A program made the translations under genes and the position numbers. The notes under the pieces were generated by a model. That model had not been told where the DNA came from and did no database searches. It was given only the letters and a program-made list of their open reading frames with translations. A stretch of DNA of 64,000 nucleotides from Gordonia humi (GTDB taxonomy: Bacteria; Actinomycetota; Actinomycetes; Mycobacteriales; Mycobacteriaceae). Position 1 is the first letter of the stretch, and every line of letters starts with the position of its first letter. Below, one piece after another: positions 42,349 to 50,452 of the stretch. Location of the stretch: contig NZ_JACIFP010000001.1 in the NCBI RefSeq assembly GCF_014197435.1, positions 992,001 through 1,056,000 of the forward strand. Reading direction: 5' to 3'.

Positions 42349-44499
42349 GTGACCGATACTGTTGCCCCGTCGGTGCGCGTACACCGTGTGCGAGTGACCC
42401 CGCGCCGACTCGTCGAGAAGCCGGTCGACCTCACCGGTGACGGGATCGGAGCCGAATCGGTCGAACCGTCGGACCGCGTGGTCCTCGTCGAAGAGCCCGT
42501 CGATCTGAGCGGCCCGGCGACCCGAACCGTCGAGCAGAGGCCGCTCGTCGAAGAGCCGGTGGATCTGGGGCCGTCGTCCGACGACGCCGCCGCATCGAGC
42601 GACGCCGTACCGGCCGCCGAGACCGAACAGTCGGCGCCCTCCGCGGTACGACCCGGCCGCATCCGACGAGCCCGTGCTCTCGACGGTCTGCGGGGCGTCG
42701 CGGTCCTGTCGGTGGTGATCTATCACCTGTTCGGGAACGCGATGCGCGGCGGCTATCTCGGCGTCGACATCTTCTTCGTCCTGTCCGGTTTTCTGATCAC
42801 CTCGCTGTTGGTGCGGGAGTACGGTGCGACGGGCCGGGTGTCGCTCGGCGGATTCTGGACACGGCGAGCCCGCAGGATCCTGCCCGCGGCGGTCACCGTG
42901 CTCGTCACGGCCACCGCTGTCGCCGGACTGATCGGCGGCGACGTCGCGGTGAAGCTGAAGGAGCAGTTCGTCGGCTCGCTGTTCTTCGTCAACAACTGGG
43001 TCCAGATCGCGCAGTCGCAGAGCTACTTCGCCGACACGACGCCTCGACCGTTCATGCACTACTGGTCGTTGGCGATAGAAGAGCAGTTCTACGTGGTGTG
43101 GCCGCTGGTGTTCCTCGGCGTCATGCTGCTGGCTCGACGTCGGCCCGTGCGTGGGCGCATGCTCGTCGCAGCGGTCGTCGCGACCGTGATCGGTGCGGCG
43201 TCGGCCGCCGCGATGGTGCTGTTGTATCGGCCGGACGTCGATCCCAGTCGCGTGTACTTCGGCAGTGACACACACGTCTTCGGACTGCTCGCCGGAGTCG
43301 TGCTGGCCTTGGTGATCACCACGCCGGCCGCCGACGCAGCCGACTCGTGGCCGCGCCGAATCGGCGCCCGCACGGCAGCCGTCCTGGGGGCGACGGTGGC
43401 ACCGATCGCCTTCGTCGGGCTGATCGTGATGTTCTTCGTGCTGCCCGACACGTCGCCGCTCACGTATCGCGGCGGGCTGCTCGTCGCCTGCCTGCTGACC
43501 GCGATCCTGGTGCACAACGCCGTCCGCGAGGACGGACCGGTCCCGCGGCTGCTCAGCCTCCGCGGGCTGCGCTGGTTCGGCGAGCGCTCGTTCAGCCTGT
43601 ACCTGTGGCACTGGCCCGCGTTCATCTTCGCCCGGCAGCTCATCGACGGCGGCGGCAACGAGACGACACACAGCGCGGGCTGGGTGATCGGACTCGTGGC
43701 GGCCGTCGTCAGCGTCGTACTGTCGGAGTTGTCGTACCGCTGGATCGAGACGCCGTTCCGACGCCTCGGGTTCCGCGGCGTGCTGCGTTCGCTCGGAGGC
43801 AACGCTCGCCGCATGGCGCCGTCTGCCGCGGTCGCGGGTGTGCTCGTCGTGGCGATGCTCGCCGGATCTGCGCTGGGCACGAGCCCGGACAAGTCCGAGC
43901 TTGAGCAGCAGCTCGACCGCCTCGCGCAGATGCAGCGTGAGGCCAACGCGGCTCCGCCTCCCGCGGCGCCGCCGCGCCGCGGGCTGCCGGCCGGGGCGGA
44001 GATCACCGCCGTCGGCGATTCGGTGATGCTCGCATCGTCGGCAGCCTTGAACCGGCGGTTCCCCGGCATCTACATCGACGCCGCCGTGTCCCGGCACTAT
44101 TCGGGCGCCGAACCCGTGCTCGCCGATCTGGAGGCGACCGGTCAGCTGCGCGAGTTCGTGGTCCTCGGCCTGGGCACCAACGGGCAGGCGTTCCCCGGTC
44201 AGCTCACGCGGATGATCCGCGGCCTCGGCCGGGGACACAAGGTGATCCTCGTGGTTCCGTTCGGGCCGGTCGACGGAATACCGCAGGCCGCGCAGCAGCT
44301 CATCGCCTACGTCAAACGCCGCCCCAACGTGTATCTGGCGCCGTGGTGCTCCATCGCCGCCGATCACCAGGCCGACCTCGGTGCCGACGGGGTCCACCCC
44401 CTCGGTCCCGGCCTGCGTTTCTACGCCGACGCCGTCGAACAGGGGCTGCGTCAGGCGGTGGACGGCCGAGCGGACCCGAGCATCCGGTGCCCGCTGTAG
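42349..44499 (+). CDS. OatA-type acyltransferase 3 with SGNH domain
   Basis: 716 residues. An N-terminal cytosolic region (1-~100) has three near repeats (EKPVDLTG, EEPVDLSG, EEPVDLGP). Then an acyltransferase-3 domain of about 10-11 TM helices runs from RRARALDGLRGVAVLSVVIYH through YLGVDIFFVLSGFLITSLL and WSLAIEEQFYVVWPL to RWIETPFRRLG. After one more TM comes an extracellular SGNH domain with ITAVGDSVMLASS (Ser) and GVHPLGPG (Asp/His). Such proteins O-acetylate peptidoglycan or glycolipids and are about this size in mycobacteria (Rv0111-like, recall). Start GTG 42349. Followed immediately by a hairpin. Confidence 0.88.
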   Translation: MTDTVAPSVRVHRVRVTPRRLVEKPVDLTGDGIGAESVEPSDRVVLVEEPVDLSGPATRTVEQRPLVEEPVDLGPSSDDAAASSDAVPAAETEQSAPSAVRPGRIRRARALDGLRGVAVLSVVIYHLFGNAMRGGYLGVDIFFVLSGFLITSLLVREYGATGRVSLGGFWTRRARRILPAAVTVLVTATAVAGLIGGDVAVKLKEQFVGSLFFVNNWVQIAQSQSYFADTTPRPFMHYWSLAIEEQFYVVWPLVFLGVMLLARRRPVRGRMLVAAVVATVIGAASAAAMVLLYRPDVDPSRVYFGSDTHVFGLLAGVVLALVITTPAADAADSWPRRIGARTAAVLGATVAPIAFVGLIVMFFVLPDTSPLTYRGGLLVACLLTAILVHNAVREDGPVPRLLSLRGLRWFGERSFSLYLWHWPAFIFARQLIDGGGNETTHSAGWVIGLVAAVVSVVLSELSYRWIETPFRRLGFRGVLRSLGGNARRMAPSAAVAGVLVVAMLAGSALGTSPDKSELEQQLDRLAQMQREANAAPPPAAPPRRGLPAGAEITAVGDSVMLASSAALNRRFPGIYIDAAVSRHYSGAEPVLADLEATGQLREFVVLGLGTNGQAFPGQLTRMIRGLGRGHKVILVVPFGPVDGIPQAAQQLIAYVKRRPNVYLAPWCSIAADHQADLGADGVHPLGPGLRFYADAVEQGLRQAVDGRADPSIRCPL

Positions 44500-44517
44500 G
44501 GGACCGCGGGCGGTCCC
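44500..44517 (+). terminator. Hairpin immediately after the OatA-like stop
   Basis: GGGACCG-CGGG-CGGTCCC begins at the first base after TAG. A 7-bp GC stem without a T-run; probable transcript end or 3'-end protector for the acyltransferase mRNA. Confidence 0.5.
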
Positions 44518-44618
44518 GACGACCACTCGGCACTCGCGAATCGCTGGATCGCCGCGCCGATGAGGCCTCCTGGCGAACTCTCCTCGGACCCGATCTGCCG
44601 TATGGGACGTCGTTGCTG

Positions 44619-44689
44619 CTGAGATCCGTCGGTTGATCGGCCGGCGTGGACTAATAGTCCGAACGGTCGCGTCAGCAGACGGATCTCAG
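44619..44689. other. Nested inverted repeat in convergent intergenic region
   Basis: A perfect 12-bp inverted repeat CTGAGATCCGTC (44619-44630) / GACGGATCTCAG (44678-44689) encloses a smaller hairpin GGACT-AAT-AGTCC (44648-44660). The 71-base element lies between the convergent acyltransferase and SGNH genes. It could be a structured small RNA, a MITE-like element or a bidirectional terminator; nothing in the sequence decides. Confidence 0.5.
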
Positions 44690-44734
44690 TGGCGAAGGCC
44701 ATCTGAAATGGTAATCGGAGGTGCTCGCTAGGAA

Positions 44735-45586
44735 CTACCGTGCAATCCAGCGCACCGCCGGGGTGGTTCCCGAGCCGGTCGGATACGCGAGAGCGAGTGC
44801 ATCGGCGAAGCGGCGGTTGCGTTCGGCGTACCCGGCGGCCGTGTAGTGGACGCCGTCGCCTGCGAACATCTCCGGTCGGGCCGCGGCGGCCCAGTCGTAG
44901 ACGGCCAGGTTCGGGTAGCGGGTGGTGGCCCGGCGCAGGGCGTCGTTGAACGCCGTCGTCGACGTCTGACCGAAGGCGGCGTTGTCCGGGTTCGATGTGG
45001 CGATGGTGGGCCACAGGACTCGGCGACCGTTCAGCTGCCGCATGATCCGATCGATCCGCGCGTCGGCGTTCACCGAGTCGCCGTCGGCGACGGCTCCCGC
45101 GTCGTTCACCCCCATCGCGATGACCCAGCAGGCGTCGCCCGCGGCACCGAGACGCTGTGTGACCGCTTGTTCGGCATCGGTGCCGGGACCGCCCACGATC
45201 GCACGCCCGGACAGCGCGTCGACGGTCACCCGGGGCGCTCCGACCCGACCGTACTGTGCGGTCGCGGTGTTGTCGGCGCCGCCGAGGGCGGATGCCGAGT
45301 CGGCGGTGACCGAGGTGGAGTCGCCGATCTGCACCACCGAGCCGCAACTCGTCCGACCGTCCGCCTTCGGTGCGGGCGGAGTGCCGAGCAGGTCCGGAAG
45401 CTGCCGGACGATGTCGGGGAGCTGATCGAGGACGCTCAGATCGCTCGACGAGTTCGAGAACGACGACACGTCGGGCACGGTCGGTGCGGCGTCGGCCGTC
45501 GCGGGCATCGCGAGTGCGAGGGCGGCGCCGGCGCCGAGTGTGCTCAGCGTGATGGCTCGGGCGTGGGTGCGGAGAAAGTCAGTCAC
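44735..45586 (-). CDS. Secreted SGNH/GDSL hydrolase
   Basis: 283 residues with a signal peptide (AITLSTLGAGAALALAMPATADA, cut near ADA-AP) and an SGNH hydrolase core. Block I is QIGDSTSVTADSAS (Ser nucleophile), block III-like AMGVNDAG (Asn) and block V GDGVHYTAAGYAER (Asp, His). A Pro/Asp-rich linker with LPDIVRQLPDLL precedes the core. Extracellular esterase or acetyl-hydrolase; substrate unknown, perhaps the acetylated products of the neighbouring OatA-like enzyme (inference). Start GTG 45586, divergent from the CYTH-like gene. Confidence 0.85.
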   Translation of the reverse strand: MTDFLRTHARAITLSTLGAGAALALAMPATADAAPTVPDVSSFSNSSSDLSVLDQLPDIVRQLPDLLGTPPAPKADGRTSCGSVVQIGDSTSVTADSASALGGADNTATAQYGRVGAPRVTVDALSGRAIVGGPGTDAEQAVTQRLGAAGDACWVIAMGVNDAGAVADGDSVNADARIDRIMRQLNGRRVLWPTIATSNPDNAAFGQTSTTAFNDALRRATTRYPNLAVYDWAAAARPEMFAGDGVHYTAAGYAERNRRFADALALAYPTGSGTTPAVRWIAR

Positions 45587-45759
45587 AATAATCCCACTGA
45601 ACTACATCAATCACTCTGATAACAAGGTTGCGTTGGTCACGGGTTGGGAACGGTACCCGCCTTCACGAACTCCGTGTCCACTGTTCAGCCGACAGACATC
45701 TTCCGGTCGCGATGGCGAAACCCTTGCCGCCGAACGTAGCTCGAGTGACTTCTGCACGG

Positions 45760-46602
45760 ATGAGAACTCTGATCGCTATCGTTGTGGCACTCGCCGGCCT
45801 CGTCGCCGGGGCCGTGGTCGGTGCGCCCCGGGCGACCGCTGCGGGCAATGCGGTGCCGAACTACGAGGTGAAACTCAACCTCACCTCCACGGCGCTCGAC
45901 TCGTCCGGCGGACCCAGCTCGGCGGTCCGCTCGGCGCTCGGCCTCGGTTCGTCGAGTACCGGCTCCACCTACGAGTACTTCGACACCGATTCGCTCGCGC
46001 TCAATGGAGAGGGCTGGAGCGTTCGGCTCCGCCACGAGCAGGGCGAAGACCTCGACCTCAACTACAAGCGGCGCTTCGCGGTGACCGGCGGCGACATCGA
46101 CGCCGCGCTGACCGCGGCCAACAAGGCCGGGTTCGACAAGTCCGACGACAACTACGACGCTCAGGTCGACTGGACCTACGACAAGCAGACCCTGAGCTTC
46201 GCCAACAAGAAGGACAGCTCGGCCAAGGGACTGTCGGGTACCTCGTTGCCGTCGGCGTCGGACGCCCTCGACCTCGTGGTCGACAAGATCCCCGGCAAAC
46301 TCGAGGACACCCGAAGCAAGAACTGGGGCAAGGACACGCTGAAGGACGCGCGTGCGCACGGCCCGGTGACCAGTCGGAACTGGAAGGGGACCTGGCACGG
46401 CACGAAGGTCGACGTCGAGGTCCTCCCGGTCCGCGCCGCATCCGGCTCGGGTACCGAGACGATCGTCGAGTTCTCGTTCAAGGCCGACACACTCGCCGAG
46501 GCGACCACGCTGCGCACCGCAGCCATCGCCGAGCTCGGCGCCAAGGGCTGGCTGCTCAGTTCGGGTGTACTCAAGACCAGTCTGATCCTGGACCGGTACT
46601 GA
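45760..46602 (+). CDS. Secreted CYTH-like protein
   Basis: 280 residues. A signal peptide (MRTLIAIVVALAGLVAGAVV, cut near ATA-AGN) precedes a domain resembling the CYTH triphosphate-tunnel fold: N-terminal NYEVKLNLTS, the marked YFDTDSLALNGEGWSVRLRH with EDLDLNYKRRF, and a late strand ETIVEFSFKAD. The canonical metal-binding ExExK is reduced to ExK (YEVKL), so catalysis is doubtful. Start at ATG 45760 puts the signal peptide first; GTG 45745 and ATG 45711 are possible. It ends 4 bases before the ABC ATPase gene, so it belongs to the transporter operon. The CYTH assignment is by pattern and would need a fold search. Confidence 0.65.
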   Translation: MRTLIAIVVALAGLVAGAVVGAPRATAAGNAVPNYEVKLNLTSTALDSSGGPSSAVRSALGLGSSSTGSTYEYFDTDSLALNGEGWSVRLRHEQGEDLDLNYKRRFAVTGGDIDAALTAANKAGFDKSDDNYDAQVDWTYDKQTLSFANKKDSSAKGLSGTSLPSASDALDLVVDKIPGKLEDTRSKNWGKDTLKDARAHGPVTSRNWKGTWHGTKVDVEVLPVRAASGSGTETIVEFSFKADTLAEATTLRTAAIAELGAKGWLLSSGVLKTSLILDRY

Positions 46603-46606
46603 ACCG

Positions 46607-47623
46607 ATGGAGAGCACGAGACGTTCCGGAACCGGAGTCGACGTCGCCGGGCTGACCCGCGTGTTCGGCGACGGAACCGGATTGAAGCCGGTCGACCTGA
46701 CGCTGTCCCCGGGCGAGTTCGTGTCGGTACTCGGGCCGTCCGGCTGCGGTAAGTCGACCTTCCTGCGCTGCCTGGCCGGACTCGAACAGCCCGACGCCGG
46801 CCGTATCGCGTTCGGCGACCACGTCGTCTACGACGGTGCGCACAAGATCGACGTCGCCGTCCGCAAGCGCGGTCTCGGCATGGTGTTCCAGGACCTCGCG
46901 CTGTGGCCGCACCTGGACGTCGCGGGCAACGTCGCGTTCCCACTCAAGGTGGCGGGCGTCGGCAAGACGCAGATCCTGCAACGGGTCACCGCGATGCTCG
47001 ACCGCGTCGACCTCGGCCTGTACTCCGACAAGGCGCCGCACCAACTGTCCGGCGGACAGCAGCAGCGCGTGGCGATCGCGCGGGCCCTCGTCGCCCACCC
47101 GGACCTGCTCCTGCTCGACGAGCCGTTCTCGGCGCTCGACGTCGCCCTGCGCGGCAGGCTCCGCGTGCAGTTGCGCGAGCTGACCACGCAGCTGCGGGTC
47201 ACCTCGGTGTTCGTCACCCACGACCAGACCGAGGCCATGTCGATGTCCGACAGGGTGATCGTCATGAACGCCGGGCGCATCGCGCAGATCGACGCCCCCG
47301 AGGCCCTGTACCGCCGACCCGCCGATCGGTTCGTCGCCGAATTCCTCGGCGCCGTCAACGACCTGCCCGGCGGCGGAGCCGTCCGGCCGGAGGCAGTGCG
47401 CGTGGCCGAGTACGCGGTGGACGCCGACCTGACCGCCGTCGTCGACCACTCGATGTACGTCGGCGGCGTCTTCGAGACCACCTGCCGCGTGACCGGAGCC
47501 GTGCGGCCGTGGCTGGTCCGCACCCGCGACGGCTATGCGAACGGCGAGACGATTCCGCTGCACGTCGACGCCCGCGCCCGGATCCTCGACGACGCGGCTC
47601 CGGCCGACCTCGTCCCCCGCTGA
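46607..47623 (+). CDS. ABC transporter ATP-binding protein, ferric-iron/phosphonate type
   Basis: A 338-residue importer ATPase: Walker A LGPSGCGKSTFLRCLAG, Q-loop MVFQDLALWPHLDV, signature LSGGQQQRVAIARAL, Walker B LLLLDEPFSALD and H-loop FVTHDQTEAMSMSD. A C-terminal ~100-residue regulatory domain of the TOBE/OB type (VRPEAVRVAEYAVDADL) follows. This is the FbpC/PotA group. It energises the fused permease encoded at 48737. Start ATG 46607 is directly behind the CYTH-like gene. Between it and the binding-protein gene is a 19-base hairpin, which may set relative expression. Confidence 0.9.
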   Translation: MESTRRSGTGVDVAGLTRVFGDGTGLKPVDLTLSPGEFVSVLGPSGCGKSTFLRCLAGLEQPDAGRIAFGDHVVYDGAHKIDVAVRKRGLGMVFQDLALWPHLDVAGNVAFPLKVAGVGKTQILQRVTAMLDRVDLGLYSDKAPHQLSGGQQQRVAIARALVAHPDLLLLDEPFSALDVALRGRLRVQLRELTTQLRVTSVFVTHDQTEAMSMSDRVIVMNAGRIAQIDAPEALYRRPADRFVAEFLGAVNDLPGGGAVRPEAVRVAEYAVDADLTAVVDHSMYVGGVFETTCRVTGAVRPWLVRTRDGYANGETIPLHVDARARILDDAAPADLVPR

Positions 47624-47650
47624 GGCGAACCTCCCTCCGGCCCATCACCC

Positions 47651-47669
47651 GCAGCGCGATTCGCGCTGC
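47651..47669 (+). promoter_or_regulatory. Intercistronic hairpin before the binding-protein gene
   Basis: GCAGCGCG-ATT-CGCGCTGC, 8-bp stem, in the 70-base gap between the ATPase and substrate-binding genes. No T-run. Such hairpins often stabilise the downstream binding-protein mRNA; that role is inferred. Confidence 0.45.
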
Positions 47670-47693
47670 TCTCGATAGAGAAGGACACCACTC

Positions 47694-48740
47694 ATGAAAC
47701 TCCGCTACGCGCTCGTCTCGGCGATCGGCGCCGCAGCCCTCGCGCTGTCGGCGTGCGGCAGTGCCGCCGACAGCGACACCGCGTCCGACGTCTCCGCCGA
47801 TTGGACGGCCCCCGAAGGACTCTCCGGCGAGCTGACCATGTACTCGGCCAACCCGCAGAAGCTCAACGACGAGCTGACCTCGGCGTTCACCGAGGCCACC
47901 GGGGTCAAGGTGAACGTCTTCGGCGGCGAGACCGGCAAGCTGACCGCCAAACTCGATGCCGAGTGGGCCAACCCGCGTGCCGACGTCGTCTACCTCGCCT
48001 CGTACGCGCCGGCCGCCAAGTACGCCGCCGCGGGCCGCACGATGCCGCTGGAGCTGTCGGATCCGGGCACCCTCCGCGAGGGCTGGACCGGACCGGACGA
48101 CCAGTTCGTCGGTCGTGACGGCTCGGCGCTGGCGCTGGTCGTGAACACGAAGGTCGCGCCGTCGACGCCGAAGGACTGGTCCGATCTGGCCGCGCCCGAG
48201 TTCAAGGGCAAGGTCCTCATGCCCGATCCGCGGGAGTCGGGCACGGCTCGCGATCTGATCGCGGCGATGGTCGCCGCGAACGGCAAGGACAAGACGTGGG
48301 AGCTGTTCGACAAGCTCTTCGCCAACGGGCTCGCCGTGCAGGGTGCCAACGGTCCCGCCCTCGATGATGTGACCGCGGGTTCGCACGCGGTGGTCCTCGG
48401 CGGTGTGGACTACTCCGCGTACACGGCGATCGACAAGGGCGAACCGCTCCAGGTGGTGCTGCCGTCATCGGGCACGACGATCACGCCCCGCCCGGTCATG
48501 ATCCTCAAGTCGACGAAGAACTCGGAGGCGGCCAAGGCGCTCGTCGACTTCATGCTCTCCGAGAAGGGCCAGCAGATCTCGGCCGCGAACAAGATGATCC
48601 CGGCGCGCAGCACGGTGCCGGTCGCCAAGGGCGCCCAGCCGTTCGACGACATCAAGCAACTCGACTTCACCTGGGACGAAGTGCAGAAGACCGGTTCGGA
48701 CATTCTTGACGAGTTCACCGCGCGGTACCTGAAGAAGTGA
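47694..48740 (+). CDS. ABC transporter substrate-binding lipoprotein (Fe3+ or phosphonate type)
   Basis: 348 residues. A lipoprotein signal (MKLRYALVSAIGAAALALSACG, acylated Cys ~21) precedes a type-II periplasmic-binding fold: GELTMYSANPQKLNDELTSA, VYLASYAPAAKYAAAGR, LALVVNTKVAPSTPKDWSDL and LGGVDYSAYTAIDKGE, where a Tyr pair could correspond to the iron-binding tyrosines of FbpA. The 2-aminoethylphosphonate-binding PhnS group is equally similar in pattern, so the ligand stays open. Start ATG 47694 behind AGAAGGA. The stop overlaps the permease start (GTGA). Confidence 0.87.
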   Translation: MKLRYALVSAIGAAALALSACGSAADSDTASDVSADWTAPEGLSGELTMYSANPQKLNDELTSAFTEATGVKVNVFGGETGKLTAKLDAEWANPRADVVYLASYAPAAKYAAAGRTMPLELSDPGTLREGWTGPDDQFVGRDGSALALVVNTKVAPSTPKDWSDLAAPEFKGKVLMPDPRESGTARDLIAAMVAANGKDKTWELFDKLFANGLAVQGANGPALDDVTAGSHAVVLGGVDYSAYTAIDKGEPLQVVLPSSGTTITPRPVMILKSTKNSEAAKALVDFMLSEKGQQISAANKMIPARSTVPVAKGAQPFDDIKQLDFTWDEVQKTGSDILDEFTARYLKK

Positions 48741-50452
48741 CCACCCTCCAACGGCCCGCTCCGGCCCCGACACCGCAGCCTCGGCGCCGTCGTGTCGGCG
48801 GCCGGGGTGTGCTCGCTCTCGCGGTGATCCTCGTGATCGCCGTCGCGGCTCCGCTCGCGGCGGTGCTGGTTCGCGCGGTGATCGGCTATGACGGCAGCCC
48901 GTCGGCGCTCGGCGCCCTCGCCGACGCGGACAACCTCCGTGTCATCGGCAACACCGTCCTCCTGGGTGTGCTCGTGGTGGTGATCGCCACGGTCATGGCC
49001 GCGCCGCTGGCCTACCTCATGTCGTGGACGCCGATGCGTGATAAGCGGTGGGTCGATGTCGCGGTGATGGTGCCGTTCATGACTCCGCCGTATGTCGCGG
49101 CGTTGGCTTGGATGGACTTCACCCGGGTCGACGGTCTCGCCGATCGCTGGCTCGGGACGTGGGTCGGTGACGGGGTCCGTGCGGTCCTGAACACTCCGGT
49201 CGGGATGGCGGCGATCATGGCGTGTGAGTTGTTCACGTTCTTGTATCTGTTGTTGCGCAACCGGTTCGATGCGATGCCGGCGTCGAGTGACGAGGCCGCT
49301 GAGGTGTCGGGGGCGTCGTGGGGTCAGCGTCTGCGGTGGGTCACGTCGCCGTTGATGACGCCGACGTTCGCGTTGGGTGCGTTGGTGGTGTTTCTGCGGG
49401 CGTGTGCTGAGTTCGGTACACCGATCACGTTGGGTAATCGCATCGGTTTTCCGGTGCTGGTGTCGGAGATCTACCGCAACGTCACGATCGATCCGCTCGA
49501 TTTCCCGCGCGCGTCGGCGTTCGCGTCGGTGTTGCTCGGTATGGGTGTCACGGTGTGGGGTCTGCAGCAGTGGGTCGCGCGCAGGGAGGTGCCGCTCGGT
49601 GCGCGGACCGGGCGTCGGGTGTTGGTTCGCGGCGGCCGTTGGCGGCTGGTCGGCTATCCGTGGATCAGCGCGGTGCTGGTGCTGTCGGTGCTCGTGCCGT
49701 TCACCTCGGTGGTGCTCGGAGCGATGACCGTTCTGCGATCGGGACCGCTGAGTCTGGACAACCTGACCTTCGACTACTTCGGTCGTGTCCTGCACACGGG
49801 ACACGGTCTGGAAGCGTTGGAGAACAGCGCGGTCCTGTCCGCCGTCGCGGCGACTGTCGCGACGGTGTTCACATTGGTCTACGTCGCGGTGATGTCGACC
49901 GGCAGGCGTAGACCGGCGATGCCCGGGTTGCGTCGTGTCGTGGATCTGTTGGGTGTGGCGCCGGATACGGTGCCGACGATCGTGCTGGTCATCGGCTTCA
50001 TCTTCCTGTGGAATGCGCCCTGGCTTCCGGTGACCCCGTACAACTCTGTGTGGATGATTGTTCTGGCCTACACGGTGATCATGCTGCCGTTGGTTCTGCA
50101 GTCGATCAAGTCGTCGCGTACGTCGTTCGGTGACGGTCTGGTGGAGGCGAGTGCCGCGGCCGGGGCGTCGTCGTGGCAGACGATGCGGCACATCGTGGTG
50201 CCTTTGATGGCGCCGGGGATCGTCGCCGGTTGGCTTCTCGGTTTCCTGTTCGGGTTGCGTGAGGTGGTGGCGTCGTCGTTGCTGCGTCCGGCGTCGCTGG
50301 AGCTGGTGTCGCCGTGGATTCTTTCTGAGTTCGATCAGGGGAACCGGCCGGAGGCGATGGCGATGACGGTGGTCGGTGTCCTCACCTCCACGGTGGTGCT
50401 CGTCGTCCTGGAGTGGTGGCGACGACGCATGCAAGCGGCGAGGAGCGCGTAG
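48737..50452 (+). CDS. ABC transporter permease, fused two-domain (FbpB-like)
   Basis: A 571-residue permease with two BPD_transp_1 halves (about 1-285 and 300-571), about 12 TM helices, each with the EAA coupling loop: EVSGASWGQRLRWVTSPLM in the first and EASAAAGASSWQTMRHIVVP in the second. This is the FbpB/PhnU-like layout of Fe3+ or phosphonate importers. GTG 48737 overlaps the lipoprotein stop. From about 49,060 to 50,400 the codons shift to many TTG, GTG and GGT, unlike the C-ending codons of neighbouring genes. The phosphoesterase gene begins the base after its stop. Confidence 0.88.
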   Translation: MTTLQRPAPAPTPQPRRRRVGGRGVLALAVILVIAVAAPLAAVLVRAVIGYDGSPSALGALADADNLRVIGNTVLLGVLVVVIATVMAAPLAYLMSWTPMRDKRWVDVAVMVPFMTPPYVAALAWMDFTRVDGLADRWLGTWVGDGVRAVLNTPVGMAAIMACELFTFLYLLLRNRFDAMPASSDEAAEVSGASWGQRLRWVTSPLMTPTFALGALVVFLRACAEFGTPITLGNRIGFPVLVSEIYRNVTIDPLDFPRASAFASVLLGMGVTVWGLQQWVARREVPLGARTGRRVLVRGGRWRLVGYPWISAVLVLSVLVPFTSVVLGAMTVLRSGPLSLDNLTFDYFGRVLHTGHGLEALENSAVLSAVAATVATVFTLVYVAVMSTGRRRPAMPGLRRVVDLLGVAPDTVPTIVLVIGFIFLWNAPWLPVTPYNSVWMIVLAYTVIMLPLVLQSIKSSRTSFGDGLVEASAAAGASSWQTMRHIVVPLMAPGIVAGWLLGFLFGLREVVASSLLRPASLELVSPWILSEFDQGNRPEAMAMTVVGVLTSTVVLVVLEWWRRRMQAARSA

